Assembly: GCA_910585345.1 (NCBI GenBank)
Contig: CAJUDS010000013.1
Location: forward strand, 1-64,000
DNA: 64,000 bases
Origin: an uncultured Lachnospiraceae bacterium
Lineage (GTDB): Bacteria; Bacillota; Clostridia; Lachnospirales; Lachnospiraceae
Reading direction: 5' to 3'
Below, piece by piece: positions 25,352 to 33,769 of the stretch; within the stretch, counting starts at the first letter, position 1, and each line of letters opens with the position of its first letter. Under the pieces are notes generated by a model. That model was given only the letters and a program-made list of their open reading frames with translations. It made no database searches and had not been told where the DNA came from. The translations under genes were made by a program, and so were the position numbers.

Positions 25352-25867
25352 TTACATCTTCTTGATTTCTGCAAAACTGATTTCCACAGGCGTCTCCCTG
25401 CCAAACAGTTCTACATTGATAGTTGCCGTCTGCTTTCCGTAATCCATTCTCTGTACAGCGCCGATTGTATCCTTCCATACGCCCGCTATCACTGCGATCG
25501 TATCTCCCTGCTTAAAATCAACGGAGATATTTTCTGTTTTGATACCAAGAGGACGCATTTCCATCTCAGTCAGCGGAACGGGCTTGCTTCCCGGACCCAC
25601 GAAGCCTGTCACACCTCTGGTATTTCTTACTACATACCACGTATCATCGTTCATAATCATATTAATCAGCACATAGCCGGGAAACATCTTTTTCTGGACA
25701 TTTTTTTTAGCCCCGTTTTTCACTTCAACAACATCCTGCATCGGCACCCTTACCTCCAGAATCTCTTCTTCCAGATGCCTGTTCTCAATTGTTTTCTCAA
25801 TGTTGGCTTTTACTTTATTTTCATATCCCGAATAAGTATGCACTACATACCAGTTTGCTTCTGCCAT
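25352..25867 (-). CDS. nusG: Transcription termination/antitermination protein NusG
   Basis: 171 residues. NusG binds RNA polymerase and modulates pausing, termination and coupling. N-terminal NGN domain (WYVVHTYSGYENKVKANIEK) and C-terminal KOW domain (FKQGDTIAVIAGVWKDTIG) are both present. It follows secE by 16 bases. Confidence 0.98.
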   Translation of the reverse strand: MAEANWYVVHTYSGYENKVKANIEKTIENRHLEEEILEVRVPMQDVVEVKNGAKKNVQKKMFPGYVLINMIMNDDTWYVVRNTRGVTGFVGPGSKPVPLTEMEMRPLGIKTENISVDFKQGDTIAVIAGVWKDTIGAVQRMDYGKQTATINVELFGRETPVEISFAEIKKM

Positions 25868-25883
25868 ATGTCCACCCTCACTC

Positions 25884-26081
25884 CTACATTGTCAGGAAGT
25901 TCACGCCATACTGAAGAAGCATATCAAGCACGGCAATAATAACTCCAAGTACAACCGAAACGCACACAACCGCAACTGACTGTTTCAAAAGTGATGTTTT
26001 GTCAGGCCATGAAATTTTTTTAAATTCTGATTGGACGCCTTTAAAAAAGCTGGGTTTTTCCTTCTTATTCGAATCTCCCAT
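25884..26081 (-). CDS. secE: Protein translocase subunit SecE
   Basis: 65 residues with one membrane segment (about 35-60) and the conserved amphipathic motif EFKKISWPDK before it. SecE stabilizes SecY in the export channel. Short single-span form, as in other Firmicutes. Between rpmG and nusG. Confidence 0.97.
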   Translation of the reverse strand: MGDSNKKEKPSFFKGVQSEFKKISWPDKTSLLKQSVAVVCVSVVLGVIIAVLDMLLQYGVNFLTM

Positions 26082-26110
26082 CTGCTCACTTTCCTTTCAC
26101 AAATTACAGA

Positions 26111-26260
26111 TTATTTTGTTTCCTTGTGTAATGTATGAGTTTTGCAGAATCTACAATATTTTTTCGTTTCCATTCTGTCAGGATGTGTCTTTTTATCCTT
26201 TGTCGTATTATAGTTTCGCCGTTTGCATTCTGTACATGCCAATGTAATCCTTGTACGCAT
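26111..26260 (-). CDS. rpmG: 50S ribosomal protein L33
   Basis: 49 residues, too short for most gene finders' length limits. Reads MRTRITLACTECKRRNYNTT and ends in KYCRFCKTHTLHKETK; the two CxxC pairs (about 9-12 and 36-39) mark the zinc-binding form. AGGAGG-like GGAGG eight bases upstream of ATG 26260. First gene of the unit with secE and nusG. Confidence 0.97.
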   Translation of the reverse strand: MRTRITLACTECKRRNYNTTKDKKTHPDRMETKKYCRFCKTHTLHKETK

Positions 26261-26368
26261 ATTGTTCTACCTCCACGTGCTTTCCCTCTGTTTTATTCCT
26301 TCTGGTCATATCTTTTTATGATAAAATTTGAGCATAAAAAAAAGACCTAAATCCCATCTCGTGTACTT

Positions 26369-26397
26369 ACTATAGCATAGGCAATGTCCTGCGTCAA
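26369..26397 (-). promoter_or_regulatory. rpmG-secE-nusG-rplK-rplA promoter
   Basis: Minus-strand -35 TTGACG (26392-26397), 17-base spacer, -10 TATAGT (26369-26374). The region 26398-26565 up to the divergent flagellar promoter is AT-rich with no gene. Confidence 0.88.
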
Positions 26398-26565
26398 TCA
26401 TTTTTCTTTCATTTGTACAATTAAAATTTATTTTTCTATGCATTTTTTCGCGGTATCCTACAGGCTTTTATTGCCTTTCGACGCTTTTTATGCTATTATA
26501 ATACCATAAAGATCGATTATTATGTTTTTTATCTGGAAAAAAGTGGAACGGATTCCAAAAATCAT

Positions 26566-26593
26566 TAAAGAAATGATAGTAATTTCCCGATAT
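26566..26593 (+). promoter_or_regulatory. SigD/FliA-type promoter of the lone FliD-like gene
   Basis: TAAA (26566-26569), 16-base spacer and CCCGATAT (26586-26593), close to the flagellar sigma consensus TAAA-N15-GCCGATAT. Confidence 0.8.
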
Positions 26594-26661
26594 CTATAGT
26601 AAACATCGAAATAATCTGACGTATACTGCCCATGAATTCACGGAAGAAAGGAGGGGCGGCC

Positions 26662-27969
26662 ATGACAAACATGGTAGCGTTAAATACAGTCTATAATCAT
26701 TATCTTACTACGTATTCCCGCGGTTCCGCGTCCAAATATGATACGCATAAAAAGAGCGAACTCCGCAATGTATACAATTCCATTGTCAAACTAAATAAGG
26801 AATCCCCTCTTTATCTGCTGAAAACAAATAGGAATACGCATGCTTTTGCGGTCGGTATCAAAGAGGGAGCCACAGAATTGCATAACGTGATTGCTTCCAT
26901 AGGAGGTTTGGATGAGAACCAGCTTTTAAATAAAAAAGTTGCTTTTTCCACTGATGAAAACATTCTCACCGCACAATATATCGGGAAAAATCACGCCGGA
27001 GAAATCCCTTCTTATGAGATAGAAGTACGCTCTCTGGCCACACCGCAGGTAAATCTGGGTAATTACCTGCCGGCAGACAGCATGGAACTGTCTCCCGGAA
27101 CCTATTCATTTGATATTAACATCCACAATATGAATTACGAGTTCCAGTATAATATTACGGAGGGAGATACAAACCAGACAATCCAGAAAAAACTGGCAAG
27201 ACTTATTTCCGGCGCGGATATCGGTATTGAGGCTTCCGTGGAAAGAGACGGCGAACTCACATCTCTGAGGCTTGCTTCTTCCGCTACCGGAGCGCCGATC
27301 GGCAAGGAAAATCTTTTTTTTGTATCAGACACACATTCCAGTAAAACCGCCGGTTCAGTTGCATATTTCGGTATCGGCGAGGTGACGCGCCCGGCTTCCA
27401 ATGCAGAACTGGTTATTAACGGTATGGAACGCAGCGTATCTGCAAATCACTTTACGCTGGAAAAAAATTATGAAATAAAATTAAACGGCATCAGCCCTGT
27501 GGAAGGCCAGACGGTTACCGTTCATGTCAAAGATGATGTGGAATCTCTTGGTGAAAACATCAATAAACTGGTAGACGGCTACAATTCTTTCCTGCACCTT
27601 GTCTCACAGAGTTCCGGAAGACAGCTTAAAAATACCAACCTGCTTTATGAAATGCGCGGAATTGCCTCCCATTATAAAAATGGGCTCAATCATGCAGGAT
27701 TGGAAATTAAAGACGACGGCGCGCTTTCCCTCAACCCGGAAGCCTATACCCAGGCGCTGGAAGACCGTGACGCAAAGCAGGCTGTCACCATGGTAAAGGA
27801 CTTCGCTGATTCTCTGTTGCGCAAGACCAGCCAGATATCTCTTGACCCTATGCAGTATATCGACAGGACTTTGGTTGCATATAAAAATCCAATGAAAAAG
27901 GGCAGAAATTTTGTAACCCCTTATATTACCAGCGCCTACAGCGGTATGATGTTTAACAGCTATTGTTAA
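26662..27969 (+). CDS. FliD-like flagellar protein of unknown exact role
   Basis: 435 residues from ATG 26662, chosen for its AAGGAGG seven bases upstream. The C-terminal half resembles the FliD family: GQTVTVHVKDDVESL, then INKLVDGYNSFLHLV and DDGALSLNPEAYTQAL. The middle (VNLGNYLPAD... and TNQTIQKKLARLI) resembles flagellin-hook-like repeats; it lacks the FliD-type N-terminal GLDTDSMV segment. It has its own flagellar-sigma promoter, so it belongs to the late flagellar regulon. A filament-cap relative, alternative cap or flagellum-associated surface protein are all possible. Confidence 0.65.
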   Translation: MTNMVALNTVYNHYLTTYSRGSASKYDTHKKSELRNVYNSIVKLNKESPLYLLKTNRNTHAFAVGIKEGATELHNVIASIGGLDENQLLNKKVAFSTDENILTAQYIGKNHAGEIPSYEIEVRSLATPQVNLGNYLPADSMELSPGTYSFDINIHNMNYEFQYNITEGDTNQTIQKKLARLISGADIGIEASVERDGELTSLRLASSATGAPIGKENLFFVSDTHSSKTAGSVAYFGIGEVTRPASNAELVINGMERSVSANHFTLEKNYEIKLNGISPVEGQTVTVHVKDDVESLGENINKLVDGYNSFLHLVSQSSGRQLKNTNLLYEMRGIASHYKNGLNHAGLEIKDDGALSLNPEAYTQALEDRDAKQAVTMVKDFADSLLRKTSQISLDPMQYIDRTLVAYKNPMKKGRNFVTPYITSAYSGMMFNSYC

Positions 27970-28050
27970 ACCGTTCCAAAAGATCCACCGCGCAGATGGC
28001 GCAATTCCGATTGACAGTCTTCTTCTGTATGGATCAGTAAATAAAATCCA

Positions 28051-28085
28051 AAACGCAGGTTCCTCCAAACGGAACCTGCGTTTTT
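28051..28085. terminator. Bidirectional terminator between two convergent genes
   Basis: Perfect 13-bp stem AAACGCAGGTTCC/GGAACCTGCGTTT with a 7-base loop; TTTTT follows on the plus strand and TTTT on the minus strand. Serves the FliD-like gene and the carboxyltransferase gene. Confidence 0.9.
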
Positions 28086-28102
28086 ATATTTTTACCGTAT
28101 TA

Positions 28103-29728
28103 CTATAAGGGGATATTTCCATGTTTTTTCTTTGGCAATTCCACTTTTTTGCCTTCCAGTCCCCGCAGTCCTTTTAAAATGCACAACCGGGTTTCCTCCG
28201 GCTTGATCACTTCATTCACATAGCCTCTCGCAGCGGCCACATAAGGATTGAGAAATCTCTCTTCGTATTCTTTTTTGCACTGCTCCCGCATTTTCTCCGG
28301 GTCGGCGGCGGCCTTTATTTTTTTCTTAAAAGCAATATTCACCGCACCGTCGGCGCCCATAACCGCAATTTCCGCTATCGGCCATGCATAAACCAGATCA
28401 GCCCCCATTTCTTTGGAGTTCATGGCAATGTAGGCGCCTCCGTAAGCCTTTCTCATAATAATGGAAATCTTTGGTACTGTAGCCTCTGAATAGGCATATA
28501 ATACTTTTGCGCCATGACGGATAATTCCGCTGTGTTCCTGTGCCGTTCCGGGCAAAAATGCAGGTACATCCACCAATGTAACCAAAGGAATATTGAAGCA
28601 GTCACAGAAACGGATAAAACGCGCCATCTTATCGGAAGCATGGTAGTCCAAAGACCCGGCGCTGCAGTTGGCCTGATTGGCCACAAAGCCTACTGTCTTT
28701 CCTTCCATACGGCCCCAGCCTACCACTACATTCATGGCAAACTCCTTCTGTACTTCAAAAAAGCTGTCATTATCAACAATGCAGTCTATAACATCCTTTA
28801 CATCATATGGATGCCTCGAATTGTCCGGCACAATCTCCCGCAGCTTTGCACATTGATCGTCACTTTTTTCCAAATAGGTTTTTCCGAAATTACCCACCTT
28901 GTTCAGCATCTTATTTACTGCAAACAGCAATGACTGCTTTTCCCGAATCGGCTTGATAACGGGCGGTTTCTCTTCGTTGTTGCTGGGCAGGTAAGACAAA
29001 AGCTTACGTACTCCCATCAGACATTCGCCTTCCGTATCATATGTGAAATGGGAAACACCGCTTTTTCTTGCATGCACCTGTGCACCGCCAAGCTCCTCTA
29101 CGGATACTTCTTCGTTAATTACTGTTTTCACCACATTGGGTCCGGTAATAAACATTTTGGAAATATCTTTTACCATAAAAATGTAGTCGCAGATAGCCGG
29201 CGCATAACATGCCCCGCCCGAACAGGGGCCCAGGATAACCGCTATTTGCGGAATAACGCCCGATGCCTTTGTATGGCGCAGGAACATGCCGCTGTAACCG
29301 CTGAGGGAAGAAATTCCCTCTTCAATTCTGGCACCGCCGCTGTCATTGATACAGATCATCGGCGCTTTCATCTCCATTGCCATATCCTGCACACGGCAGA
29401 TTTTAAAAGAATGATACTCGCCAAGCGTACCGCCGATTACCGTAAAATCTTCGCTGGCTACAAACACAAGCCTGCCGTCAATCTCCCCATATCCTGTCAC
29501 AACACCGTCTCCAGGCACTCTGCGTTTGTCCAGATCAAAATCGTCTATTCTGGACTCTATCATTCCGTCTATTTCCACAAAAGTCCCTTTATCCAGAAGA
29601 ATATCGATTCTTTCACGCGCTGTCAGTTTTCCGGATTTATGTTGCTTATCAATCCGCGCCTGTCCGCCGCCCTGCAGAGCCTTCTCTCTTCTCTGGTCCA
29701 AATCCTTGATTGCCTCATCCCAATTCAT
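28103..29728 (-). CDS. Acyl-CoA carboxyltransferase (propionyl/methylmalonyl-CoA type, MmdA/PccB-like)
   Basis: 541 residues from ATG 29728 (AAAGGA eight bases upstream; the frame open to 29773 is rejected). Two crotonase-like carboxyltransferase halves are present: INDSGGARIEEGISSLSGY and GPCSGGACYAPAICDY in the first, and LPGTAQEHSGIIRHGAKVL, MRKAYGGAYIAMNSK and VMGADGAVNIAF in the second. The family moves CO2 between carboxybiotin and an acyl-CoA, as decarboxylase (MmdA) or carboxylase. No biotin carrier or membrane subunit lies nearby, so substrate and direction are open. Confidence 0.88.
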   Translation of the reverse strand: MNWDEAIKDLDQRREKALQGGGQARIDKQHKSGKLTARERIDILLDKGTFVEIDGMIESRIDDFDLDKRRVPGDGVVTGYGEIDGRLVFVASEDFTVIGGTLGEYHSFKICRVQDMAMEMKAPMICINDSGGARIEEGISSLSGYSGMFLRHTKASGVIPQIAVILGPCSGGACYAPAICDYIFMVKDISKMFITGPNVVKTVINEEVSVEELGGAQVHARKSGVSHFTYDTEGECLMGVRKLLSYLPSNNEEKPPVIKPIREKQSLLFAVNKMLNKVGNFGKTYLEKSDDQCAKLREIVPDNSRHPYDVKDVIDCIVDNDSFFEVQKEFAMNVVVGWGRMEGKTVGFVANQANCSAGSLDYHASDKMARFIRFCDCFNIPLVTLVDVPAFLPGTAQEHSGIIRHGAKVLYAYSEATVPKISIIMRKAYGGAYIAMNSKEMGADLVYAWPIAEIAVMGADGAVNIAFKKKIKAAADPEKMREQCKKEYEERFLNPYVAAARGYVNEVIKPEETRLCILKGLRGLEGKKVELPKKKHGNIPL

Positions 29729-29827
29729 ACTAGCAGTCCTTTCTAATCCGGTTATGCCCCTCCGTGTAGGCATATCCGATATATGTTTTGTGTTTCAAAT
29801 ACTTTGAATGTCAAATTAATATAGTCT

Positions 29828-29855
29828 ATTATAACACGCTTTCATAAATGTGCAA
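29828..29855 (-). promoter_or_regulatory. Promoter of the carboxyltransferase gene
   Basis: Minus-strand -35 TTGCAC (29850-29855), 16-base spacer, -10 TATAAT (29828-29833). Confidence 0.7.
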
Positions 29856-29909
29856 GAAAAAATTTGCGCAGGCTGTCGGCAGTAAACTCTCCTGTGGGCC
29901 ACTGTGCAC

Positions 29910-29937
29910 AAAAACAGGAGCGCTTACACGCTCCTGT
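29910..29937 (-). terminator. Terminator of the flaG-fliD-fliS operon
   Basis: 9-bp stem ACAGGAGCG/CGCTCCTGT, 6-base loop, TTTTT on the minus strand, directly after the last gene of the operon. Confidence 0.88.
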
Positions 29938-29940
29938 CAT

Positions 29941-30420
29941 TTATTTCTTCTGATCCATCAGTGCAGAATCCCCATAGCCGCCACGGCTCATGTTCTTGTA
30001 ATAATCATTAGCGGCACGAACGCTTTTCTTTGCCTGCTTAATCTTGCCCTTTGCATAAGCAAAATAACTCTCCACAAGCTGTTTATTTCGTTGTTCCGTT
30101 GCCTGTATACGGACGCTGAGCGCCGTAATCTCCGAGATGAGTTCCTGCATATGCGCAATTTCCTGTTTATAAGCCGCCTTTTCTGCAGGCAGTTCCTCCT
30201 TAATTCTGTTATATACGGAATCAAATCCGCTGTCCAGACTCTCAAGATCCCAGATCAAACGCCTTTTGTCTCTTACAATACGGTCAAATGCCTCCATGTC
30301 GCTATTTTCTTTTATGGCCTTCTCCTGTTTTTCATTCTCCTCTAAAATTTTTTGAAGTATCGTCTTCTTTTTTTTAAGGCTTTCCAACAGGATTTCCATA
30401 TACTGTCTGATTTCTGCCAT
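29941..30420 (-). CDS. FlgN/FliT-like coiled-coil flagellar export chaperone (putative)
   Basis: 159 residues from ATG 30420, 16 bases after fliS; the longer frame would overlap fliS and is rejected. Almost entirely charged helix (KKKTILQKILEENEKQEKAI, then KRRLIWDLESLDSGFD), as in FlgN and FliT chaperones that hold FlgK/FlgL or FliD before export. Position after fliD-fliS is where fliT lies in other bacteria. Sequence similarity alone is weak. Confidence 0.55.
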   Translation of the reverse strand: MAEIRQYMEILLESLKKKKTILQKILEENEKQEKAIKENSDMEAFDRIVRDKRRLIWDLESLDSGFDSVYNRIKEELPAEKAAYKQEIAHMQELISEITALSVRIQATEQRNKQLVESYFAYAKGKIKQAKKSVRAANDYYKNMSRGGYGDSALMDQKK

Positions 30421-30436
30421 CTCCGTCCTCTCCCGG

Positions 30437-30820
30437 TCAGGATACATAAATACGGTTTTGCCGCATAACTTCTTTCCAGGCATCCCGCACACTTCTCAAA
30501 TGCGTCAGTACCTCTTCCAAAATTTCTTTGTCCTTACGGATATTCGCTTCCTGAAGCCGTCCCATCAGATAATTATACACATTCTCAAAATCCTTATATA
30601 CAGGATATTTCTCATCCAATGTGCGCAAAAACTCCTCAATGATCTTTTCCGTTTTTATGATATTGACGTGCGCTTTTTCAATATCTTTGTTTTCAATAGC
30701 TACAATCGCAATATTACAGAACTTAATCGCTCCTTCATACAACATAAGTGTCAGCTCCGCCGGAGAAGCCGTCAGGACTTTGTTCTTGTTATAAGCTGCA
30801 TACGCATTGGGCAATGGCAT
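30437..30820 (-). CDS. fliS: Flagellin chaperone FliS
   Basis: 127 residues, typical. FliS binds the C-terminus of flagellin in the cytosol and prevents early polymerization. Conserved start YAAYNKNKVLTASPAELTLMLYEGAIKF and the four-helix layout are clear. Strong AAGGAGG. Third gene of flaG-fliD-fliS. Confidence 0.95.
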   Translation of the reverse strand: MPLPNAYAAYNKNKVLTASPAELTLMLYEGAIKFCNIAIVAIENKDIEKAHVNIIKTEKIIEEFLRTLDEKYPVYKDFENVYNYLMGRLQEANIRKDKEILEEVLTHLRSVRDAWKEVMRQNRIYVS

Positions 30821-30871
30821 AGCGTGGTACCTCCTTGTTCCATGTTCACTCCATTACATTATACCAGTTCA

Positions 30872-32965
30872 TCAGCCTCCGAACAAGCTGCTGAGATAAC
30901 TTTGCTGAGAATTAAGTTTCGATAATGCGGTTTCCATAGTGGAAAACTGTTTGTAATATCTGTCTTCCAAAGCCTGCAGCTTCTTTTCCTGCTCCTTGAT
31001 CTTGTTTGTGTAAGCGTCATATTCTTTCTTCAGCCGCGTATCATCATACACACTGTATACGGAACGGTTTTCCGTATGCCTCATGATCTTATTGACCTTT
31101 TTCTGAAGATCGCTCACCATGGAAGAGAAAAACTTCGTTACTGTCTCTGGATCGTTGGAAATAGCTGCTTTCAGCAGATCCGTCTTACTCGATGTGCTCG
31201 TATCATCCGCATCTCCGTCAATGTGGAATACACCCTTTTCATTGTCGCCGGAAATAAAATATCCCAATGTGTTAATGCCAAAGCTGGACAAACTGTAATT
31301 CTTTCCATTGATCGTATAACTCCCCAGCATCGTTGTCTTAAATGTGTTTATTAAGGTATTCAGATCGGAATCCCGACGAAGCAGGGAATCTTTGATTTTG
31401 CCTTCCCATTTCTCAATTTCCGTATCCGACATGGCGTCTTTTTCTTCATCTGTTAACGGATCATATCCTTTGGAAGAATCTGCGTTGTATAAGGTATCCA
31501 TCTCCTTGATCAGCGCATTATACTCCTTAAAGAAGTCCTTGACCATATCATAGATGCCGTCCACATCATTGTCGGTCGTAATCGTTGTCTCCTCATATAC
31601 CTTTGTGCCATCCGGATTTTCCGTGTAATTGCTTACGTTCTTGGCCGTTATCGTCAGACCGTTAATTTCAAACGTATTGCTGCCTGATGTAAAGTCCGCT
31701 CCGTTCAGCGAAAGAACCGCATCCTGTCCTTCAATGCGGACAGCCGTCTGGCTAGCGCCTGACAGCATCTGGCTCTGCAGCGCAGGATCCGCCAATACCT
31801 TATGGGCTATCTGCGCAGTCGCCCTGCTCTCGCTTTCGATCTTATCTGCCAAACGGTAGGAAGGTACGCTGGGCAGGACAACGCCAATAGCATCTGCAGA
31901 GGACTTCGCCGTCCCAAAGGCATCTTCCGCCCTGTCAAGCCCTTTTTGCGCCTGCGCTTTCTCTTCATCCGTAGCCGCGCTGTCCACCATCTTCTGATAG
32001 TAATCGCGCAGTACATTAGCCGCATCCGCCAACTGTTTCTGGGCTTTTTCCTGTTCCAGCCAGTTCTTACTCTTTTCCTCTTCGTTGGTCAGTTTTGTTC
32101 TGTCTTCACGCAGTTTTTTTACGGTATCTTCATAGCCCGTCAGTTCTTCGAGAAGGGCTGCTGCCTCTTTTGCCGCCGTCTCTTTTACCTTTTGCTGGAA
32201 TACGGTTTCATTTAACGTGCCGTCCGCATTATAGGCGTCTTCCCAATACTGGTACGCCTGATTCGTCACGCTGCCCGAGCCGTTAAAATCTCCCGCAGAT
32301 AACAAGCCCAGATTCGCCAGTGCGGTCAAACCGTTTTCATTTCCCGCCATAATCGCGAAATCGTTTTCTACGCCGGTTTCGCCTGCGTTCAGGAAAATAC
32401 GCTGATTCCCTTCATCAAAGTTCGCAGAAATTCCCGCTTTGTTGAGGCTGCTGATCACATCTCTTACCGTAGATGCGCCCGTCAGATTGATGATCTTGTC
32501 TCTCCCGCCGCTTTTTACATGAAACGTAATCTGATCGCCATCGCCCAGCGCGCTGCCTACAGCGCCTGTTTTTCCCGTCAGCTCCGCCAATGTCGTATCT
32601 GCCGTTACGCTCTTGTCATTGCTCAGTTTTCCGCCTGTCAAATAACCTGACTTCGCAATCTGCTTTACCGCAAGAGACTGCGTGCCGTTCACTGCGTTCT
32701 GACCTGTGATAATACTGGCAATATTCTCATTTGCCACCGTCGTCTTTTTCTTCATGTAAGCACTTTCGTACTTCATATTATTCAAATATTTATTAAAAAA
32801 GTTGTTTACCTTGGTATTCAGGCCCTTCCACGCTTCTATCTTCCATTCCAGCGTAGTCTGTTCCTTTTCCAACTTCTCTTTTTTGGCGCTGGATACCTTT
32901 ACCAGCTCCTGTACCATACTGTCTGTATCCAAACCGGATGCAATTCCGGAAATTCTCATTGCCAT
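30872..32965 (-). CDS. fliD: Flagellar filament cap protein FliD (hook-associated protein 2)
   Basis: 697 residues, longer than many FliD proteins (about 470-550). N-terminus MRISGIASGLDTDSMVQELV and C-terminus ALEDRYYKQFSTMETALSKLNSQQ-type coiled coil (last about 50 residues) are the conserved FliD ends. The extra length comes from an Ala/Lys/Glu-rich helical insertion at about residues 255-370. FliD sits at the filament tip and folds incoming flagellin. Follows flaG by 12 bases. Confidence 0.94.
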   Translation of the reverse strand: MAMRISGIASGLDTDSMVQELVKVSSAKKEKLEKEQTTLEWKIEAWKGLNTKVNNFFNKYLNNMKYESAYMKKKTTVANENIASIITGQNAVNGTQSLAVKQIAKSGYLTGGKLSNDKSVTADTTLAELTGKTGAVGSALGDGDQITFHVKSGGRDKIINLTGASTVRDVISSLNKAGISANFDEGNQRIFLNAGETGVENDFAIMAGNENGLTALANLGLLSAGDFNGSGSVTNQAYQYWEDAYNADGTLNETVFQQKVKETAAKEAAALLEELTGYEDTVKKLREDRTKLTNEEEKSKNWLEQEKAQKQLADAANVLRDYYQKMVDSAATDEEKAQAQKGLDRAEDAFGTAKSSADAIGVVLPSVPSYRLADKIESESRATAQIAHKVLADPALQSQMLSGASQTAVRIEGQDAVLSLNGADFTSGSNTFEINGLTITAKNVSNYTENPDGTKVYEETTITTDNDVDGIYDMVKDFFKEYNALIKEMDTLYNADSSKGYDPLTDEEKDAMSDTEIEKWEGKIKDSLLRRDSDLNTLINTFKTTMLGSYTINGKNYSLSSFGINTLGYFISGDNEKGVFHIDGDADDTSTSSKTDLLKAAISNDPETVTKFFSSMVSDLQKKVNKIMRHTENRSVYSVYDDTRLKKEYDAYTNKIKEQEKKLQALEDRYYKQFSTMETALSKLNSQQSYLSSLFGG

Positions 32966-32977
32966 GCTAAATCCCTC

Positions 32978-33403
32978 CTAAAGCTTCTCGTCTACAAGAA
33001 TGCCTGCCATTTCCCATACTTTTGCGATCATATCAAGCGTTTTTTCCGGTGGATACTCCTTCAGCACCTCTTTTGTCGCCTTGTCCACGATTTTAATCGT
33101 AACACGGTTTGTTCCTTCATGAATGCCAAAAATGGCTTCTGAATTACTCATGCTTTTGTTTAACCGATCCACCATTTTTTTCATGGAATCCTGCGATTGC
33201 TGCTGTTCTTTTGCGCCTGTACCCTGGTTTCCCTGTTCATCCGCTTCTCCTGCCGTCTTCACGACAACGGTTGTGGCATCTACCGGCTTTTCCACGTTTG
33301 CCACAACTACATCCATGTCTGCTGCGGCTGGTTTTTCTGCTGTTTTCACAGGCTGTGCCTGTGCCTGAAACGTCATTGCGCTGTTTACGGGTTCAATGTT
33401 CAT
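32978..33403 (-). CDS. flaG: FlaG-family flagellar protein
   Basis: 141 residues from ATG 33403 (GGAGG eight bases upstream), not the in-frame GTG at 33412. The conserved FlaG domain occupies the C-terminal half: RLNKSMSNSEAIFGIHEGTN, TIKIVDKATKEVLKEYPPEK, MIAKVWEMAGILVD. The N-terminal half is Ala/Lys/Val/Gln-rich linker. FlaG affects filament length in other bacteria. First gene of the flaG-fliD-fliS unit, behind a flagellar-sigma promoter. Confidence 0.9.
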   Translation of the reverse strand: MNIEPVNSAMTFQAQAQPVKTAEKPAAADMDVVVANVEKPVDATTVVVKTAGEADEQGNQGTGAKEQQQSQDSMKKMVDRLNKSMSNSEAIFGIHEGTNRVTIKIVDKATKEVLKEYPPEKTLDMIAKVWEMAGILVDEKL

Positions 33404-33473
33404 AACAATCACCTCCGTGTGATAATTCAGATAATAATCTTCATGCTGCCATTACATTTCATTTCTATTGATA

Positions 33474-33500
33474 ATATCGGTAAAAAAAAGAAAATGTTTA
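33474..33500 (-). promoter_or_regulatory. SigD/FliA-type promoter of flaG-fliD-fliS
   Basis: Minus-strand TAAA (33497-33500), 15-base spacer, ACCGATAT (33474-33481), against the consensus TAAA-N15-GCCGATAT. The -35 TAAA lies in the 3' arm of the csrA terminator and the spacer contains its T tract. Confidence 0.82.
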
Positions 33501-33520
33501 TAGAGTCTATAAACATTTTC
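33482..33520 (-). terminator. Terminator of the flgM-csrA operon, overlapping the flaG promoter
   Basis: Perfect 15-bp arms GAAAATGTTTATAGA/TCTATAAACATTTTC (33490-33504, 33506-33520) with a T tract of eight on the minus strand (33482-33489). Confidence 0.9.
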
Positions 33521-33549
33521 CCGATTGCACAGCCTATATCTTACATCTT

Positions 33550-33768
33550 TCAGCCGAAAAGTTTTTTCAGGTTTTCCAGTCCGTCCGCATTCATAGCCTC
33601 TTTGTTGGCCTCCTGAATCTGCGCATATACTTCCTTTCTGTATACAGGCACCTCCCGCGGCGCGGAGATCCCGAGCTTTACCTGCTCTCCCTTAATCTCC
33701 AGAACCGTAATTTCGATATTATTGTTTACGATCAGCGCTTCGTTCTTTTTTCTGGATAATGCCAGCAT
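33550..33768 (-). CDS. csrA: Carbon storage/translational regulator CsrA
   Basis: 72 residues from ATG 33768, one base after the fliW stop; the longer frame to 33807 is rejected since MLALSRKKNEALIVNNNIEI is the usual CsrA start. CsrA dimers bind GGA-containing hairpins, in Firmicutes chiefly flagellin mRNA. RNA-contacting residues in GISAPREVPVYRKEVY are kept. Paired with FliW, its protein antagonist. Confidence 0.97.
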   Translation of the reverse strand: MLALSRKKNEALIVNNNIEITVLEIKGEQVKLGISAPREVPVYRKEVYAQIQEANKEAMNADGLENLKKLFG

Positions 33769-33769
33769 A

